Shown here: in pieces, positions 31,165 to 45,415 of the stretch | Layout: each line of letters starts with the position of its first letter | Position numbering within the stretch: the first letter of the stretch is position 1 | DNA from: Atrina japonica | Taxonomy: Eukaryota; Mollusca; Bivalvia; Pterioida; Pinnidae | Length of the DNA: 64,000 bases | Direction: 5' to 3' | Assembly (NCBI GenBank): GCA_030159075.1 | Contig: BROG01000469.1 | Span: forward strand, 126,001-190,000 | The notes under the pieces: generated by a model | Databases searched by the model: none | What the model was told of the DNA's origin: nothing | What the model saw: the letters and a program-made list of their open reading frames with translations, nothing else | Position numbers and translations under genes: made by a program

Positions 31165-32960
31165 GCGTCAGCAGTTACAGGTGCTGTGGGTCACTATCAA
31201 GAAGGTTGTAAGACGTTTAGTTACACCTGCTATGAGTAAAATTAACAAGGTGGTAAGATGTCTAATTGAAACTGCTGTGATCTGTCATAGTCAAAGAGTT
31301 GGTAAGATGTCTAGTAACACCTGAATGATGTAGTCACAGTCAAAGAGGTGGTGAGACGTCTAGTTATACCTGCTGTGATGCAGACACGATCAAAGAGGTG
31401 GTAAAACGTCTAGTCATACCTGCTGTGAGGCACAGTCAAAGAGGTGGTAAGACGTCTAGTCACACATGTGCTGTGATGCAGTCATAGTCAAAGAGGTGGT
31501 GAGATATCTAGTTACACCTGCTGTGATGCAGTCACAGTCAAAGAGGTGGTGAGATATCTAGTTACACCTGCTGTGATGTAGTCACAGTCAAAGAGGTGGT
31601 AAGACATCAAGTTACACCTGCTGTGATGCAGACACAGGCAAAGAGGTGGCAATACGTCTAGTTATACCTGCTGTGATGCAGTCACAGTCAAAGAGGTGGT
31701 GAGATGTCTAGTTATACCTGCTGTGATGCAGACACAGGCAAAGAGGTGGTAATACGTCTAGTCATACCTGCTGTGATGCAGTCACAGTGAAAGAGGTGGT
31801 AATACGTCTAGTTATACCTGCTGTGATGTAGTCACAGTCAAAGAGGTGGTGAGACGTCTAGTTATTTCTGATGTGATGCAGACACAGGCAAAGAGGTGGT
31901 AATACGTCTAGTCATACCTGCTGTGAGGCACAGTCAAAGAGGTGGTAAGACGTCTAGTCACACATGTGCTGTGATGCAGTCATAGTCAAAGAGGTGGTGA
32001 GACATCTAGTTACACCTGCTGTGATGCAGTCACAGTCAAAGAGGTGGTGAGATATCTAGTTACACCTGCTGTGATGTAGTCACAGTCAAAGAGGTGGTAA
32101 GACATCAAGTTACACCTGCTGTGATGCAGACACAGGCAAAGAGGTGGCAATACGTCTAGTTATACCTGCTGTGATGCAGTCACAGTCAAAGAGGTGGTGA
32201 GACGTCTAGTTATACCTGCTGTGATGCAGTCACAGTGAAAGAGGTGGTAATACGTCTAGTTATACCTGCTGTGATGCAGTCACAGTCAAAGAGGTGGTGA
32301 GACGTCTAGTTATTTCTGCTATGATGCAGACACAGGCAAAGAGGTGGTAATACGTCTAGTCATACCTGCTGTGAGTCACAGTCAAAGAGGTGGTGAGACG
32401 TCTAGTTATACCTGCTGTGATGCAGTCATAGTCAAAGAGGTGGTAATACGTCTAGTCATACCTGCTGTGATGCAGACACAGTCAAAGAGGTGGTAATACG
32501 TCTAGTCATACCTGCTGTGATGCAGTCACAGTCAAAGAGGTGGTGAGATATCTAGTTACACCTGCTGTGATGTAGTCACAGTCAAAGAGGTGGTAAGACA
32601 TCAAGTTACACCTGCTGTGATGCAGACACAGGCAAAGAGGTGGCAATACGTCTAGTTATACCTGCTGTGATGCAGTCACAGTCAAAGAGGTGGTGAGACG
32701 TCTAGTTATACCTGCTGTGATGCAGTCACAGTGAAAGAGGTGGTAATACGTCTAGTTATACCTGCTGTGATGCAGTCACAGTCAAAGAGGTGGTAATACG
32801 TCTAGTCATACCTGCTGTGATGCAGACACAGTCAAAGAGGTGGTAATACGTCTAGTCATACCTGCTGTGAGTCACAGTCAAAGAGGTGGAAAGACGTCTA
32901 TTCACACATGTGCTGTGATGCAGTCATAGTCAAAGAGGTGGTAAGACGTCTAGATACATA
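31165..32960. repeat. 50-bp satellite array, about 36 copies, with higher-order structure
   Basis: The monomer includes AGTCAAAGAGGTGGTGAGAC, GTCTAGTTATACCTGCTGTG and ATGCAGTCAC. The left margin (31165-31320) is most diverged. Variant monomers (GTGAGGCACAG, CACACATGTGCTG, GACATCAAGTTACACC, ACACAGGCAAAGAGGTGGCA) recur in the same order about 500 bp apart, for example at 31421 and 31919. The 50-bp period is not a multiple of three, so it is not coding. Confidence 0.97.
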
Positions 32961-34119
32961 TCTTTTAGGTATTTGTACCGAAAATAGTTTAAAAATTTCA
33001 CAAATTTGTGTGAGTACAAAAAGTCCAGTACAAGAGGTCCACAGTAAATTAAAGTATAGATAGATCTATGACATTTATTTTCTTCAAAATAATTTTAACT
33101 ACCCAGAAATTTGTGTGACCGACAACCAAATGATCAATCACTTTCCACCTCTGTAATATGAAAAAAAAACTGCAAAATCTTAAAGTTCATGACAACATCT
33201 GATGGAAAATTCGTACCCTGCACAGGCATGTACCAAAATAATATATTGCCATTATTAAGATAATATCATGATAGTTTTTTATGTTCAAAATAAATTTTGG
33301 TAAATGATTGTGCTGTACATGAAAAAAAATTTAAATGTTTTAAAATTTATCAAAAGTCAACAATTTTACTATTTAGCTTGCTCTCATAGCAACATATTGA
33401 CATCATAGAGCGTCATATTCATGAACATGAAGCATTTTTGAAAATGTTTACATTAAGTAATAATTTGCACTTAAACACAAAACTCTAGGTTGATTTTTGT
33501 TTATGGTTCAACGGTGAGGCTATATTTGACCCTTAGTGATCCTACCCCTTTATCATTGGAAATTTCTAAACATAACTTTCTCGACAAATGAATAAACCCT
33601 GTGGATAACGTCACCATATCTCGGCTGGTATATCTCGAACCAAAATGCCACAGCCTGTATTCCTAAATCGTGAATAATAATTGTATAGTGCCTTCTACCA
33701 TCCAAATGTACTAGTACTTGTATTGTGTTCAGTGGTACTCTCCCTGTATTGCTGTTGAGGAAATCCATGTTGTGTTGTATGAAACTTGGTACTTTTCGCT
33801 CAAAAGATTTAACACTATACCCAAAAGGTTGCTAAGTCTTCGTGTACTGCATGGTGGACCTACAATGATTGGTCTCGATATAAGATTTACTGGTTTTGAA
33901 ATTTTTCTTAATATGCAGTCTTACAATTCCAGTTTCTATTCTATATTCTTGGGATAATTCATGTTTGAAAGGCCGTATATGTATTAGACCCTATACCAAA
34001 TTTAGCCTAATAATACGTCATTCTTCGTTACATTTTGAATTTTGATGCTTATTGATTTGCCTGTGTGACATTGTTATTCTCGTGTCTAGTAAACTTTTTG
34101 TAAAAAGATATTGTCTTAA
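32961..34119. other. No gene recognised
   Basis: AT-rich sequence; opposite-strand frames of 71 and 79 residues at 33553-33957 show no domain. Confidence 0.4.
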
Positions 34120-35670
<1,551 letters not shown>

Positions 35671-37686
35671 ATAGTGTAAGCAATTTTTCTTATATTTCTA
35701 TGTGTGGGGGTGCGTTAAGATTTCGATAGTTGCTGATATATTTGGATATTCTCTCATTAAAAATCTCCGGAGCGGTATGTGGAATGCACAGTCTGACTAA
35801 TTTTACGTACCTTTGCAAAATTACAAAAACGACAAAATTCATACGACTATATTGAATTTTTAGTTGTTTTTAATCTTCGAAGGTTTAAGAATCGTACTTG
35901 ATTTAATTTGATAAGTCTTACAGACAAAATCGAATTTTTGAATGTATATCGAACTCATCTCAGTTGATATCGGATTTGCTTAATTTGTCGCTACGACCAC
36001 AATCTACTGCCAACGCTAAACGTTGTAATTAGAATCTTAATTAAGCGTATACTATATAGTCTTTTCAGTGGGACCATAATGATATAGAAATGTAATCACT
36101 CTGATTTCCCACAGTTCCTATTTGTTATTTCTGATCTGCATTAACCTACACCCAATGAACCTATCAGGTTAACGTTGGACACGGGATTATCTGAATTCTG
36201 ATTTGTTAAAAGAAATACTGTTTTAATTTCGACGTAAGTATACACATTTGAAAAGTAATTGATCGATTAAGTATGCGTGCTCAAAATTTTCATAGAATTT
36301 CAAATTAAATGTTATTCATTTAAGTCAATACCCCTGCTGATTGAAAGCTCAAGAACAAAATATATGTGAAATAATCGGAAAAGGAAACGTATTATAATTC
36401 ATTTACAATTTAAGTTAACATTTGAACAAAACAAGTTGACAGAATACAAATGAAATCAGTTGGTATACCTAACAGTAACAAATTTGAACACGTAATCATA
36501 CTTATTTCAATAGCAGAAATGCAGTTATATCATCGATTTATGACATATATAGATATTCTTGAAGGATTGCAATAAGATTCTAGAGAAATATTCACTCATT
36601 TCGCCATTTGCAAAAAGAAAATGGCGCTTAATTCCTTATATTTTTAACTATCGTATCTGCTTGTCTATGTATCTTTGCATATTATTCACCTGACAATGAA
36701 CGGACTGCTGGAACTGTAATACATGTCAAATAAAAAATCAAACTATGATTCACTTGGGATTGTAAAGTGAATTATCATTCAAGTAATCCAAAGAGGATTA
36801 AAGATAAAATAGATGTTAAAGATAAGATAGATGTTGTGTTTTATGTCATTTGTGAAGCATAATACAATAATAGGAATTGTCAAGCTGTGGGGTTTATTCG
36901 GGGAATGTCTGGGAATTGAAATTTGGAGTCGGTGCTTCCAGGACTTATGTTATTTTGATGATAATCCATAATGCTTTGAAAAGATGCACATCGACCTTGA
37001 CTATGCAGTAAATGTGCATTGGAAATATCAAAAACATACTACTAAATATATATATATATATCAAACCAAATACCCAAGACGATCGCTTCCTCCAATAATG
37101 CTTTATCCACTGAGCTCGAATACAATGTAGCATGCATTATTCTAAAAGAGAAAGGGGTATTATACAAGGTCATAGATAAACCCTAATGTATTGTCATATC
37201 GGTCTATGGGTACCCATTTTATAGAGATGGCTACCCTAACGTATGAATTAAAGTATGGCGCTATCATCCACCCGAAACATTACATCAGTATGGTATAATC
37301 AGCTATAACAAAATACCAGTTACTAGGTTTTTGTATCCTCGTGAACGCAAACTATCCATCAGCAGTTAAATGAATACCGATTTCAAAGTAAATAATGGAC
37401 GCTGGTGAATAGATAAAGGAGTAGTTATTTGTGTAACAATACAAATCAATTCTAAAATTACAACATTTGTCTCTTATCTACAAAATAAAAAAGTTACAAA
37501 TTTTTGTATTCATTTTTATAACAACAGTATGTTTTTAGTACATATAAGATAATGTTTTAATGACGTTTACACTTTATTGATAAAGTGAACGTATGACAAG
37601 TACACTTATTTACTATTTTATATACAATTAATTGATCAATGCAGACACTGTTTACATGGACTTCGCTTATTGCACTGTATAAAATA
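35671..37686. other. No gene recognised
   Basis: AT-rich sequence with no supported coding, RNA or repeat structure. Confidence 0.4.
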
Positions 37687-37880
37687 TGACACGCCAAAAT
37701 CACATTAGTGAGGGTTTTCTCGACAAAAACTAAGTTTAACTTATTTGGTGATTTTAACGCAGTTAAACCTAGGTTTCTGCAGTAGAATGTTTGTTACAGA
37801 CAAAAACTGGCTTTAATTAGAGAACAATTAGGTCAAACTGTGAAAATTTAGGTTTTATTCATTAATATGATTTTCCAAAA
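37687..37880. mobile_element. MITE of the ACGCCAAAATCAC family, right end decayed
   Basis: Starts TGACACGCCAAAATCACATT after a TA at 37685-37686. The right end ATTCATTAATATGATTTTCC is degraded. The interior has AGTTAAACCTAGG-type blocks. Confidence 0.55.
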
Positions 37881-39009
37881 TAAAATACCCCCAAATACAT
37901 TTTTAGAATAACATTCGTATTTCGTTCGGGTATCGGGCAAGTTGTGCTGGACACGTAAAACTTACTTTACAAAATCCTAGAGATGTATCAACATCGCATA
38001 TCATGCGTCTTAAAGTAGAATTTTTTTTCAGAAAACGGGAATGTAAAGACAAAAGTGACAACTAAAGACACTATACAAATATAGATAAGATACACACATG
38101 ACACACTTCTGAAGGAGAGTTTACGTGATTATAGAGGACGTGCAGTCTCCTTGGGGATACAAGCTACGAAAAGCTAATTCGTTTATTACCATACAGAGGA
38201 ATGTATAAATGGCAATTACAGCTCATGGTTGGCAGAAGCATAGATTTATATGGAAAACTTCCGGTAACAAATGCTTGTTGTGTATACAACCAATGCGTAG
38301 GTATGTTATGTATTAACACATGTGATTACAGGAACAAAAAACGCAATTTTATCCAACACACATCTTTCTGCATTAGACAAGTGCTAATTTGAATGCTGTT
38401 TGTATTCACCATCAAACTAACTTATATATCTGTATCATTCAGTGATCTTAACATCTCAAAACACTATTTACCGAAGTCGAGATTCTTACAAATGTCTCGG
38501 AAGTATTCAGAAATATACAAACATGAAAACCCCATGGTAACGCGATAGGAATCAGTTGTCTAGCAAAAGACGGATCATGTGCATATATCTTTCTCTATAG
38601 AACTCAGCTACCAAACGATGTAACTTATACGATATTATCTAGGGATTTGAACTATCACGTAATGTTGACACTTGATATATTTGAAACACTGGTATTTACC
38701 ACGTTGTGACACAGAGGCATTTAGTCAATACCTCACTGCATCGTTAGTAGATGTCATTGGTATAATGGTATTTTTATCTAAATTTCTAAGATTAATTCAA
38801 TTTGAATTTCGGTAAAAATAATCTATAATAATAAAAGTAAAAATGCAGTTTCTGGTTAAGACTCAATTTATTCATTACAATAATTCATATCTGTAATTAC
38901 TGCAACATTTACGATAAAAATGCATCCTTCATTGTCATAAGCCAAATGTCATGAATTGTTTGTTTTAACAAGGCATGAAATTGAAATAATTACTGTGGAT
39001 TTGATAATA
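37881..39009. other. No gene recognised
   Basis: AT-rich sequence without a supported feature. Confidence 0.4.
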
Positions 39010-39290
39010 AAACAGATACCGAAGTATTAACTTTCAGGGGCCCAAGAGACGGACCAAGGAAATACACGGATATCCAGAGGTGGGATCAGGTGTCATGGAG
39101 GAGTAAGCATTCCTTGAACCTTGTCATCGTCATAATTACTACAGACAATTCAACAACAACTATTGAACAGTTAGTTGTTTCAGAGGCTTCTGAATGTTGT
39201 CTGCTTCATATGAAAAACATGGCCAATAAAGAGGGGCAATGGTTTCCGACAGGGAATGCCGACTGTTTGCTGAAAGCTTTGGTCTCCAAA
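39010..39290 (-). pseudogene. Family A retroelement with internal deletion
   Basis: The minus strand at about 39290-39160 reads FQQTVGIP, then LPLYWP and FSYEAD, a damaged version of the GIPMGTNCAPLLADLF block. It is joined directly to a tail fragment (CAGAGGTGGGATCAGGTGTC, GGAGTAAGCATTCC), so most of the reverse transcriptase is deleted. Confidence 0.6.
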
Positions 39291-39404
39291 CACTATATAT
39301 ATACACTGTTAATTAGAAATTCTTAATATCGTTTTATATTCATTACAGTGTATATATGTTTATAAACAGAGTGATGTTGAAGAAGTATCGTTATAATATA
39401 TAAA

Positions 39405-39500
39405 AAAAATCGCAGATACCAAAGTATAAATCAATAGAATGTCCAGGACATAGATACAAATCCGGTAAAAATGGACAAACACGGACCTCTGGATAACCAA
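39405..39500 (-). mobile_element. Family A 3'-tail end fragment
   Basis: CGCAGATACCAAAGTATAAA through ATGGACAAACACGGACCTCT, then an abrupt end. The match to other tails is nearly exact, so it may be a young truncated copy. Confidence 0.75.
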
Positions 39501-39963
39501 TGATTGGTTATCTAAATTTACGGATACCACTTATTGTGCACAAAAAAAGTTGTTGATAAACCAAATTCTCTTCAATGCATTTTCTTGCAGAATTGTTGTA
39601 TAAAGATTAAATAATTTCAATGTTTTTATACTGTGAATTTAAGATAGATTGTGCGTCTTTAAAATTAAATAGTTTGGAATGTTTTTTGTATCGCATGCAA
39701 TTTACGCTGCTTCAGAATAAGCAACTGTACAATATTACTGCAGTTTCTCCTTTACCGTTTTAAGTATTTTCATAGTATAGATAAAAGTTTAATGGAGTAT
39801 TTTCTGGATCCTGTTTTGTACCTCAATTTGTATTGAGCTGTATAAAATTTAAGTACCCGGTATCAATGTGGAAGCTTAAAAGGAATATCTTATGTAGGTA
39901 CATCAAACAAGCATAAAACTGTTAGATGGTTGTAAAGGAATTCTTCCTTCCAAAATGATATAC

Positions 39964-40056
<93 letters not shown>
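39964..40056. repeat. (TA)n microsatellite
   Basis: About 92 bp of TA. Confidence 0.97.
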
Positions 40057-40058
<2 letters not shown>

Positions 40059-41534
40059 CATAGTATCAATTAAGCAGCTGAAACGTTTCATGTTATCTGG
40101 ATGGCCTCAGATGCCACACAAATAAATGGGAAAATCATTAATCAGGAAAAATTACTCATATAACCAATCTGAAACCAAATCATAATTTTATGTTAGCAAA
40201 CCCAAACTATTTACTAATTAATTTTATTTGTACCAACCAACAGATATATGTAGGTTTTGATCATTATCTTTAATAAATCATCCATAATTATCAGAAAACA
40301 TGTGGTTTCTGACCAATTTATTCGCTATCGTAATTTTACACGTTTGATAAAACATGAAGTAAATTATTTCCTTCTTGACAGAAGATATTAATACGGAAGC
40401 CGATACGTGCCACATGTAGTAATAAAAATATGTCGTTATAACGACATATATGTTGTTATAACGACTTATTATGTTGTTATAACGACATATTAATCATCTT
40501 GTTATAACAAGATATTATGTCGTAATAACAAAATATTATGTCGTTCTAACAAGATATTATGTCGTTTTAACGAGATATAAATTATTTTGTTATAACAAGA
40601 TATTATGTCGTAATAACAAAATATTATGTCGTAATAACAAGATAATTATCTTGTTATAAACAAGATATTATGTCGTTATAACAAAAATATATGTCGTAAT
40701 AACAAGATATTATGTCGTAATAACAAGATATTATGTTGGTTTAACGAGATATGAATTATCTTGTTATAACAAGATATTATGTCGTAATAACTAGATATTA
40801 TGTCGTAATAACAAGATATTATGTTGTTATAACGAGATGTGGAATATCTTGTTATAACAAGATATTATGTCGTAATAACCAGATATTATGTCGTAATAAC
40901 AAGATATTATGTTGTTATAACAAGATATGAATTATCTTGTTATAACAAGATATTATGTCGTTATAACAAAAAATCGTAATAACAAGATATTATGTTGTTT
41001 ATAACAAGATATTATGTTGTTATAACGACATATGAATTATCTTGTTATAACAAGATATTATGTCGTAATAACAAAATATTATGTCGTTATAACAAAATAT
41101 TATGTCGTAATAACAAGATATTATGTTGTTATAACGACATGTGAATTATCTTGTTATAACGAGATATTATGTCGTAATAACAAGATATTATGTTGTAATA
41201 ACAAGATATTATGTCGTTATAACGACATATGAATTATCTTGTTATAACAAGATATTATGTCGTAATTACAAGATATTATGTTGTTATAACGAGATATGAA
41301 TTATCTTGTTATAACAAGATAGTATGTTGTTATAACGAGATATGAAATATACGGAAGCGTATTAGGACCACGAGTTGTCTTATAATTGTTAGTTGTTGAG
41401 GTTTCGTTTGCATTGTGTTTTTCACATCGTTGTTCTTAATAAGGCATGTGACATTTTATCATTCTTGTTCAATATTGTTACTATCGCAACCTTAATAAAT
41501 ACGTTTTATTAAAACTGATAATATTAAGAGTATG

Positions 41535-42065
41535 TTATGTAAAAAAGCTTTGTTTTAAATTGTCCGTTATCAATCTGATTAAAAACCGATCTCTCACCGC
41601 TCCCGTTTTCTGATATGTCTCAATCCGCTATAGTGTCACGTGCGAGTGACCTCTTTTAAGTTTATAATGTTCGACCAATGAAAATGCGACTTACAAAATT
41701 AAATTACAAAGAGATGTAATTTATTTTATAAAAAGGAAACCGTCAGTCCGCAAAAGTCCATCGGAATGTATTTGGTGATTCGAATCTATCCAACGTTATG
41801 AAAATATTTCTGTACTTTCGGATTTTGTGTTGTTTAAAATGTTAAAAAATATTTACATCTCTTTGCCATTAGATCGCTTACAAGATTGTGTAAGTCGCTT
41901 TTTCATGGGTCGAAAATGACAATTTTACGAGGTCATCCGCGCGTGACCCCATAGCGGGTTGCGTTAGATCCTGCACGCGACATATCAGAAAACAGGAGAG
42001 ATTAGAGATCGGTTTATAATTAGATTGGTCCGTTATAAGACATTTTCTGTTTGATATTTTTCCAA
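41535..42065. repeat. Inverted repeat pair inside the foldback element
   Basis: AAAACCGATCTCTCACCGCT, TTTTCTGATATGTC and CACGTGCGAGTGACCTC near 41580-41655 are matched in inverse order at about 41938-42018 (GAGGTCATCCGCGCGTGACC, GACATATCAGAAAAC, GATCGGTTTATAA), around a loop of roughly 280 bp. Could be a further nested element. Confidence 0.6.
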
Positions 42066-42529
42066 ATATTTGTGTCATATTTCTAATATTAACGCACTAA
42101 CTTGTTTTTAATTTTTAAGCTCCCAGGCAGTTCATTCTCGCCATCATTCTGTATGCTAGATATGGAAGGAATGGGATATATAAGGCGATAACTATTGATT
42201 CTGCGGGGGGAGCTGGCAGAATTTTAAATTAATATTCTGGCCTTGAAAACATTGAAAAGAAATAGTCTGTCCTTTATTAGCAAATTGATAAATAATCTGA
42301 CCTTAAACTGGTGCTAAAGAAAATCATTTTTAAAAAAGTTTCGGCTCGCTTCGCTCGCCGTATTTCTCTAAAATTTTGTCGACTGGCTACCCCCCTCTTT
42401 CTTGATTAATACATAAAGACATTTATATATAATTGAGATCAAAGAAGTTTCGTTGCTGACTCCATCAGTGGTCATCTGCATCCATTTGTTCTGCAAATCC
42501 ACCACGAGGAAGTAGAAAAACGCTGACAA

Positions 42530-42961
42530 CCCAACCCCCCCCCCCCCAAAAAAAAATTGAAATATACAAATAATCAGTCTCTCCGTTTAATGAATTTGAG
42601 ATAAAACCAGTTCCTAATTTAATGTTTGGAACCTAGATAATGAACTTTGAACTCTGTGGACTTGTGAAATTTAACATTTCCTAGAGAGTACTAGTATACT
42701 CCCTGAAACATATGGAAAACTGATTTGTTTCGGGGGGGGGGGGGCAGTTACAAAATGCTTCATTGGGCTTCCAAATTGGAAACATTCCAACTTTTATCTG
42801 GAGAACATACTCTAGAATCCCCTAGCCGGAGTTGAATTTCACTTCATTTTGGAGGTTTGATCCGTCTATCAGAGGGATGGATTATGTTTCCTGAAACAGT
42901 TTTAGTTTAGATGGATAATAAGTTTGACATATTACCTAGACGCCCCCCCCCCCCCCCCCCC
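42530..42961. repeat. Short poly-C and poly-G tracts
   Basis: C runs near 42534-42547 and 42944-42961 and a G run near 42733-42744, all inside the foldback element. The rest of this stretch has no gene. Confidence 0.85.
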
Positions 42962-43373
42962 AACTTTTTCACATACATTTTTTTTATATTATCAATACGT
43001 CTGGAATCCAGGAAAATGCTTCCCGGAGCTTTCAAATGTAAAATGCGAATATATTCTACATTTGCACCCTATCCAACTTTAAATCATAAGTCTGCCTTTG
43101 GTGAGGTATGCATTATATGACAGTTTTAACAAGTATAATTTCATGTCTCCAGCATCAAAACCCACTCACCCCCTCTTGAAAAAAATCTAGATCCGCCACT
43201 GTTGTATATGTTTATTGCATAATCAAAAGGTATATGAAAATATTTTATTTTACCGGGGAAAACATTTTCAGAAAAACAAATTTGCCCCCCTTTTGATTTG
43301 CTTCCTACGCCACTGTATTAGCCAGGTAGACAGGCGTAATTTTGTATCTTGGCGCTGATAAAATGCCTGTTCA

Positions 43374-43778
43374 TACGGAAGTATGGAAGGGACATGTGGA
43401 AAAAAATATTTTATCTCGTGCACACGACTTAATACTATTTTTCTTCAAAAATCATGTCGTGCGCACGACTTAATATTTTTTGTTCTCATTTGTTATGTCG
43501 TGCGCACGACTTAATGTTTTTTTTTCTCCATTTGTTATGTCGTGCGTACGACTTAATATTTTTTTTCTCTCATTTGTTATGTCGTGCGAAAAAAAAAATA
43601 TTAAGTCGTGCGCACGATATAACAAATGAGAGAAAAAAAATATTAAGTCATGCAAACGGCATAAAAAATGAGAGAGAAAAAATATTAAGTCGTGCGCACG
43701 ACATAATTTTTTAAGAAAAAAAATATTATGTCGTGCGCACGAGATAATTTTTTAACACGTTCCTTCCAAACTTCCGTA
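43374..43778. mobile_element. Nested 405 bp foldback element sharing TACGGAAG ends
   Basis: Ends TACGGAAGTATGGAAGGGAC and ...GTTCCTTCCAAACTTCCGTA are inverted, flanked by TGTTCA at 43368-43373 and 43779-43784. The interior repeats GTCGTGCGCACGACTTAATA units separated by T- and C-rich spacers and inverts in the middle near 43590. It shares the 8-bp terminus and the 6-bp duplication length with the element that contains it. Confidence 0.85.
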
Positions 43779-45211
43779 TGTTCAGGATTCCAAATTTCTG
43801 AAATTTTCTGAAAGATGCGAGAGCGTGTCTCCTTTTCCGTGGCGAAATCTCGCCTCACTAATCCAATATGCAGTGTTGTATGTATTGTAAGATATGTATC
43901 AGTTTTAAACAGTATAAATGTTCTTTATGTTACACCCTCAACTCCCCTATGACATTTTTTTATCCGCCACAGCAATATAATACTTTTCTCACTACAAAAG
44001 TAAAAAAAAAAATGAAGAATATAAACAATCTGTCTCTGGTCTGCTTTAAAATAAATATTCTGTCCTGCGACGGTATGAAAATATATAATCTGACTCGACA
44101 AAATTTGCCAGCGAGTTACAATGGTCTATTTAACCCTTTCAACCCTACAGACCATAAAAAAACTAGTCTTTAAAAATAAAAAGAGCATACCACTCAGATT
44201 TTCAGGGGTGAAAGGGTTTAAACCATAATACAACTTAAATTAAGACACCATTAAAATATATATAGAAATAGATAAATGAAGGTTGTGATATTACACAACA
44301 ATTTGTTGCAATTTTCTCAAGACAATGCCTTAAAAAAGGAGTATTTCGTGAAAAGTTAGAAGTGGTTTATTTTTCATAAAATATAGCTTCTTTAAATTAA
44401 GGTTGCGTTAATAATAATATTGAATAAGAATGATACAATATAACATGATTAGTGTCTTGTAACACAATTATTACCAGATAGTAATGCGATGTTATGCCTT
44501 ATTAAGAACAACGATGTGAAAAAAAATTCAAATAAAACCTTTTAAAATAACTAACAATTATAAGACATCTCGTGGCCCAAATACGCTTCCGTAATTACGA
44601 CATATTATCTTGTTATTACGACATAATATCTTGTTATAACAAGATAATTCATATCTTGTTATAACAACATAATATCTTGTTATTACGACATACTATTTTG
44701 TTATAACGACATAATATCTTGTTATAACAAGATAATTCATATCTTGTTATAACAACATAATATCTTGTTATTACGACATAATATCTTGTTATTACGACAT
44801 AATATCTTGTTATTACGACATATTATATTGTTATAACGACATAATATCTTGTTATAACAAGATAATTCATATCTCGTTATAACAACATAATATCTTGTTA
44901 TTACGACATAATATCTTGTTATAACGACATAATATCTTGTTATAACAAGATAATACATATCTCGTTATAACGACATATTAAGTCGTTTTAACAAGATATA
45001 TGTCGTTATAACGACATATTTTTATTACTACATGTGGCACGTATCGGCTTCCGTATATTAAGGGTTTATGTATTAACTTTTAATAATCTTTGTACATCAC
45101 AAATGATTAGTTAAATTACAGAAAGAAGCAATACATCTCACTATTACACCAGCATATTCAATCAATCATTAAACATTTACCATTCGCCACGAATGAAATA
45201 CATACAGTATC

Positions 45212-45415
45212 AATGTAAAATCGCAGATACAAAAGTATAAATGTTTAGTGTGTCCAGGAGACAATATACAAATCTGGACAAAGACAGACTTCTGGAAATT
45301 CAGAGGCGGGATCAGGTTTCATGGAGGAGTAAACATCCTCTGTTGACCGGTCGCACCTGCTATGAGTCTACAGTCTAATTCAATTGAAAAAGGGATGATT
45401 ATATCCTTGTCACAA
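45212..45415 (-). mobile_element. Family A retroelement tail fragment, diverged
   Basis: CGCAGATACAAAAGTATAAA, GTCCAGGAGACAATATACAA, GGCGGGATCAGGTTTCATGG and CTGTTGACCGGTCGCACC match the tail with many changes. Confidence 0.65.

Larger units (their letters stand above)
40392..45055. mobile_element. 4.66 kb foldback transposon with 6-bp target duplication
   Basis: The ends are perfect inverted repeats (TACGGAAGCCGATACGTGCC at the left, its complement at the right) flanked by TATTAA at 40386-40391 and 45056-45061. The left arm (to about 41500) and right arm (from about 44395) are inverted copies built of tandem, partly palindromic units with GTTATAACAAGATATTATGT, followed by unique subterminal DNA (GCGTATTAGGACCACGAG at left, CTCGTGGCCCAAATACGC at right). 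The arms differ in unit number, about 1.1 against 0.66 kb. The interior has no recognisable transposase. Long tandem-repeat arms fit foldback-type elements. Confidence 0.85.

Noticed and set aside
31165..32960. CRISPR array
   Set aside because: Repeat and would-be spacer are both conserved in every 50-bp unit; it is a eukaryotic satellite.
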